A stretch of 64,000 nucleotides of DNA from positions 248,001 through 312,000 of the forward strand of contig WNNJ02003300.1 in assembly GCA_012934845.2 (NCBI GenBank), given 5' to 3'. A model generated the notes under the pieces. It worked only from the letters and a program-made list of their open reading frames with translations, was not told the origin of the DNA and ran no database searches. Each line of letters starts with the position of its first letter. Position 1 is the first letter of the stretch. A program made the position numbers and the translations under genes. Source of the stretch: Pomphorhynchus laevis (lineage: Eukaryota > Acanthocephala > Palaeacanthocephala > Echinorhynchida > Pomphorhynchidae). Positions 53,901 through 59,900 of the stretch are shown piece after piece.

Positions 53901-56900
53901 CATGAACTAATCAGACATGACTGTGAGAATTGGGTAGATACAGCGTTATACTGGGTTCAGCAACCGTGGGAACGTCGTTCCGTTCCTACGGCATCTCGAA
54001 GGGCAGTTCAAGATTTATTTCTTGACTGGACATTGAATACTTTTGAGCGGAAGAGCGGCAGAACGGTAGATCGGTAATCAACTTCCTATAACTAATCTCC
54101 TTGTCCATACTGTCAGAAATATGATCCATCACTCTACATGTAGATACCCTTGTATGATGAGTACATTATTCTCAGTGGTACCGAATTTATTTCGGTCGCC
54201 GATAACAGATATTGTTAATCAGATGTCAGGTGACGATTAACAGTATGCAGCCTTACAACGAGGCCTTATAATCCTGGTAAGATGTGATCTCACGGTAAAA
54301 TTGTATCTTAGCATACTCCGTGATCAGACACCTGATTCAATGGTCAGTGAGCATCAGGAAATGTTCATTGAACGTGACCCGTCTGACATTGATCTAGGAT
54401 CTTTGTTTGGAGAGCTTGTTTGGATACGATCTCCATCGTACCAGCAACTCCGTGATCAGACACATGATTCAATTGTCCATGATCACCAGGAAATGTTTAT
54501 TGAACGCGACCTGACCGACATTGATCTAGGATCTTTGTTAGGAGAGCTTGTTCGGGTACGATCTTCATAGTACCAGCAATACCATAAGTATCTGATGTAG
54601 CTAACATATCTCGACTTTTGATGCAAAGTCAGGAAACCAAGGTATATACGCTCAATATTCCGCAAAAAGTACATATGACACTATGTCGGTGAATTGGCAC
54701 AAGCTTTAATCAAGTCTTCCCCAAGGTCAACTATATCGTTATATGTTCCTACACATATACTATCCTCCGCATACAAGTGATGACTTATATTGTGGTGTCT
54801 GAGTTGCAGTTCACTTATTATGGACATAGACGCTGCCGCATAAGCTGCCATAGACAAAGAATCACCCTGTGTAAACCCTTCATCTAATTTCATTAAACTA
54901 TTCTCTAGTACCAGAGTTAAAAGTGTAGAGTAGCAATTAACTAGTATTGTTGATAAGCTTGGGCACACATATGACACGTTACATAGGGCTGTCTTTCTGT
55001 TTATGCAATTGAATGCATTTGTCGCGTCAATCATAAGAATACAGTTATCATTGGAATTCGAAAACTTGTCTCTAATAGAATGTAAATTTTCTATAAATTT
55101 TCGAATAGATTATAGCAATTATTTATTATTTATAATAATTGTACGTTATTATTACTTTTTTATTTTATAATTATATTAAATAAGTTGACTCAGTAGCTGA
55201 TTTGATCTGCAAAAGAAATTTACAACTTTAAAACTTTCTATTGTGTTAATTAAAATTTTATATTGTGTTAATTCTTTCATTTGCTTATATTTTTATTTGT
55301 GAAAGGCCGTCGAAATATTTCAACGACGGAACAAGAAGACAATATGTATTATCAATTTTTTATGAGACTTGTATAGAAACAATTAAATTAAGGAATCACA
55401 TTATAACAACGAATCTTCAACGGACCATATCAAACTCAACAATTGAAGTGGTAAGTTTTGGCTTTTAAAAGATACGTTAGATATGATTACTCATATGTAA
55501 TAAAATATAGATTTTATTGACCAAATATAGATATAGATTGTCTATATGCAATAAAAATGTAATCCATAAACAAAATGTACGTCGTATATTGAATGGTATA
55601 TATAAAAACCGTTTAATATACATGAGAAAACAATTAATTAAAATAATTGAATAAATTGATGGCCGCTTGGTTGCGGTATAGGCAACACTTGAATATTCAG
55701 GCGGCTATAACTGACCGACTTGTATCAGCCGTAGAGCTAGTTCGTTGGTGTACTAGCTTAGTTCCCTTTATGACCACAACGATACATTAATCTTAAAAAG
55801 CGGAAGGGTGTCAATGAGGTCTTGTTTCCTCGCAATAGGAGATATTTGACTATCAGAGGATATGAGGTATAGCAGAGATCTGAACAGAAACCTGTTTCCT
55901 TGCAGGAAATGGTAAACCAACACCATGCTAAAACATAAAAAGATCCACTGATGCACATGGCATCAGGATACTCTTAGTTTGTGATCAATAATTGATTTTG
56001 TAATCGTATCCTCTGATTTTCGACGATATGTGCTGGAGACTCGTTTAAAGATACAAGCTAAACTGTCAGCCAAACACTACCTTGTAGTTAGTAAAATTCA
56101 CTGCCAAAGTAGACTACAAGACAGACCTGGAAAACCTAAACGTAGTGTTAGGGTTCGTTTGAAACGTCTGGAAAACGCTTCTGTAAAGTAAATCTTTATA
56201 AAATATATCAGGGCGGACTTTGCACAATTGCGGCAAGAGCTTAGGAATATCGAACAAGAATGGTCGATGTTAAAACTTCGCTTGACAAATATACTTTAAA
56301 GAACTGTTGTTCGAAGACTGTATGTGCCTATCGTGAAAGCAATCCTCGAAATATTTGGTTGACACCTATAGTGAGAGCTGCCGTTCAACAGAAGAAAGTA
56401 GTTTATATGTAAACCTTGTTTGATAGGTCACTGGCGCTGCAGACAGATATCAACATGCCACGAGAGCTGATCTCTAGCAGTTGATGAGTCAAAGAAAGCA
56501 ACTTAGGTGAAGTTTGGTAAGCGTTTCAAATTTGATTATCGGTTTGATTCTAAGATGTTTTGGTTAACGATCAAAGCCCTTTGTGTTAGCAAGTTTGTCT
56601 CGATCACACCTGGAAGTACGCTCAACCAGTCCACATGTGCTTTGTGGATTTGGAGAAGGCGTTCGATTGGTTACCAAGAGATATATTGTGAGAGGTACTC
56701 AAGAAGGAATAAGTTCGCCGCTACCTCCGTGTAACTGTGGCATCTTTGTACGAACTAAGTACGAGTTGTGTACTTAGTTCTGAAAAACAGTGGCAGGACT
56801 TCTGAGTCGCTTCCTGTAGGTGTTGGGCTCTGTCAGGGCTGTCCATTATCTCCACTTTTATTTATCTCCACTTTTGTTGTGTTCGTGTTTTATGCAGGAA

Positions 56901-59900
56901 TTCTGAGTTGTTTCCTGTAGGTGTTGGGCTCTGTCAGGGCTGTCTATTATCTCCACTTTTGTTTATTGTTTACATGAAAACATTTCGGGACTGGCCGCTT
57001 TCCAGAGTTTGGTCCCATCATGATATCATTTTTTAGACGATGTTGTATTGTTGACCTCCAATACTGATCATCTAAAATGCTTGCTGGATTGATTTACGGC
57101 GGAATGTCAAGTGAACGTTATGGAAGGTAGCAAATCCAAAACTGTCTCGATGTGCTTTGCTCGGAACAAGGTATCATCGTCATTATGAATTGGTGACAGG
57201 GTCTTACCAGATGTGGAAAAATTCAAGTTCTTAATCGTCTTGCTCTTGAGTGATGGTAGGAATGATAGTGAGATTGAGAGATGGATCTGTGCAGCTAACG
57301 CAGTAATGGGTTCTTTGTTCAGATCAGTTGTGGTACAGAGAAAGCTTACTCTTCAGGTCAAGCTTTCAATTTATCGCCCAGTCTTCTTACTATCCTCACT
57401 TACAGACGACCGAAATGAGGTTCTTTCGTGGTGTGGTCGGCATCAGTCTTAGAAATAAAGTTTGAAGCTCGGTCATATGCGAGATTCTTGAAGTAAAATC
57501 ACTGCTCCTCTTGTTGAATTCTTTTGATGTGCTAGGCCACTTTTGAGGATGGCTATGGGCGTCTTCCTTCTGAAGAGTTTCAGATTGAACTTTCTAGACG
57601 AAAACTCTGAGGCAGACCTTGGTATAGGTGGAGAGATCAAACTCTCTCTATCTTGCCAAGGCACATTTCGGACTATATGAAGGTAAGTCTGGTCGGACAC
57701 TCAGATCAGTGAAACGTGGTCAAGTATCGTGCATGCACTGCCTCCACAACCCGACCTCCTGATCAGAGGAAACAATGAACAATTGTATATTGATCACCGT
57801 TAATATTAAAATGTTTATATTTAAAATGATAGCTTGAATACAACGAAATAAATTATATATACATAATTTTATGCATAATGGTTCATATACATAAACCATT
57901 ATCAACTACCATCATCGTTAGGTAGTTGATAAATTAATGAATTTTTCTTACTCTTATCAATATTGATAAAACATAAATGTATCGAAAATTACCAAACAAA
58001 AATAACAATTATGCTGCGCGTAAATACTGTTTTGAAAAATTTATGAAAACGAGATGATAATTTCGAAATAATTTGAAACGCACTACTTTTTAAATTACTT
58101 AATTCTCATTTATTTTCAGTCAAATATCTTTGAGAAAAATTTTGTTTGAAGAGGACAATTGCATTGACGAAAATTTACAGATATTTTTTATTCTCGAGGA
58201 TAAAGCCAAGACGATTAAATTTACTCCGAAAGTAATTTTACGAGGTTAAACCTTCTGAAATGATTGTCCATATACACAGTAATGGCGCTTAAAGTGCAGT
58301 GCTTGAAGACAAGTAAATGCTAACCTATATCGCGAAACATAGCTTTTTATTATTTTGCCTAAGTTAAATATAATGTATGATTATGATTCATAAGAATTTT
58401 ATATTCTTACACATAATTTTCACATTAGTAAGAATATTTTCTAAAATTTATTTAGATGAATTTAGTTAGAATGAATTGCAGATTATCTTCAAAGTCGAAA
58501 TTTAGTTGCTTTTAACTGATTTGAATTTAGGAATCTGAGGATTTTATGTTGCCCAAAGTAGACTCGTCAACTGTATCGAGGGATTATACATTAGCATCAA
58601 CAAGTTCTATTCGAAATGAAGGTATTCAATATTTATGAATTGCTATATCGTGAATACAGTATATTCAATTAGTTTAATTAACAAGACTCATTCCAATACT
58701 TTAAAATAAACAAGTTTATTACGTACCTTATAAAAACAAATTAAAACACATTTTGTAAATATATAATTGATCAATGTGCCTAACTGAAACTGTGAGATGG
58801 TACTATATTATAGTGTATGAATAATATCCATTTATTTCTTCAGGAATTAATAAATTAGTTTTATTCAAAAAATTTCAATATTTCGATCGCTCCTGCTATC
58901 ATCTTTTGGAAAATTACAATCAGTTTTTATGAAACCCTCTACTGAGAAAATACTGTTTTTGCCAATTGTAAACTCAGATGGGCTGGAATAAATATTGCGC
59001 AGTGAACAGGAGAGAGCCGGACATACATATGATATGTTGTGAAGTGCTACGGCACGGTTTATCCGGTTAAAGGCATTCGTAGCGTCTATCGTCATAAGAC
59101 ACATATCGGGGCATATGTTTAAGTCCGTTTTAAGCTTCGCAATGGCCAGTTCGATACCGCCTCTTTGTGAGGTCCCTAGCTGAGTAAATCGATGGGGATT
59201 AACTACCATCGATTATTTAGTCCTTCTGGATTATTTTTTGAAGAATAGTCTTTAATCCACAAGTCTCCTAATGTTGTCGCCTTTAAGTAGGACACGTTTT
59301 TTATTAAACACAAGAGCATCAAATTTGCCATTTATTCCAAATACTCAAAAATGTATAACAAAAGAGAAAAACAAAAGAAAACAAATTAAAATGGAACAAT
59401 TTAGATTAGATAACTTAGTATACTTATCTTTTACTAATATATTTTATTTTTTATAAATCAAAAATAAAGATAAATAATAAATAATAATATAATAAATCAT
59501 ATAATATATATCATATTTTTATGCAATGATAAAGATATAATCACAAATGAAAATAGAATGAATAATTGCATACACGAGCGAGTATCATCATTTGGTCGGC
59601 TTCATCAATTATCCTCGTGTGAATTCACACGAGGATAATTGATGAAGCCGACCAAATGACAAATGAAAATGCCAGTACTGCTCAACAAAAACAAACAAAG
59701 AAAATGAAGAAAGTTGTGGAATTGTAATTAAATCATATTTGATTCATTATTTGACATAACATTATTTGACGTTTAAATAATGTTATCTGATAAGATAGCT
59801 AAATATTTTATTTTCATACCTGTATCATACAGGTAATTATTATTTTTATTCACGGGCAATTTTTCTTACATATATAAAAATATTATACTTCACATTAAAT

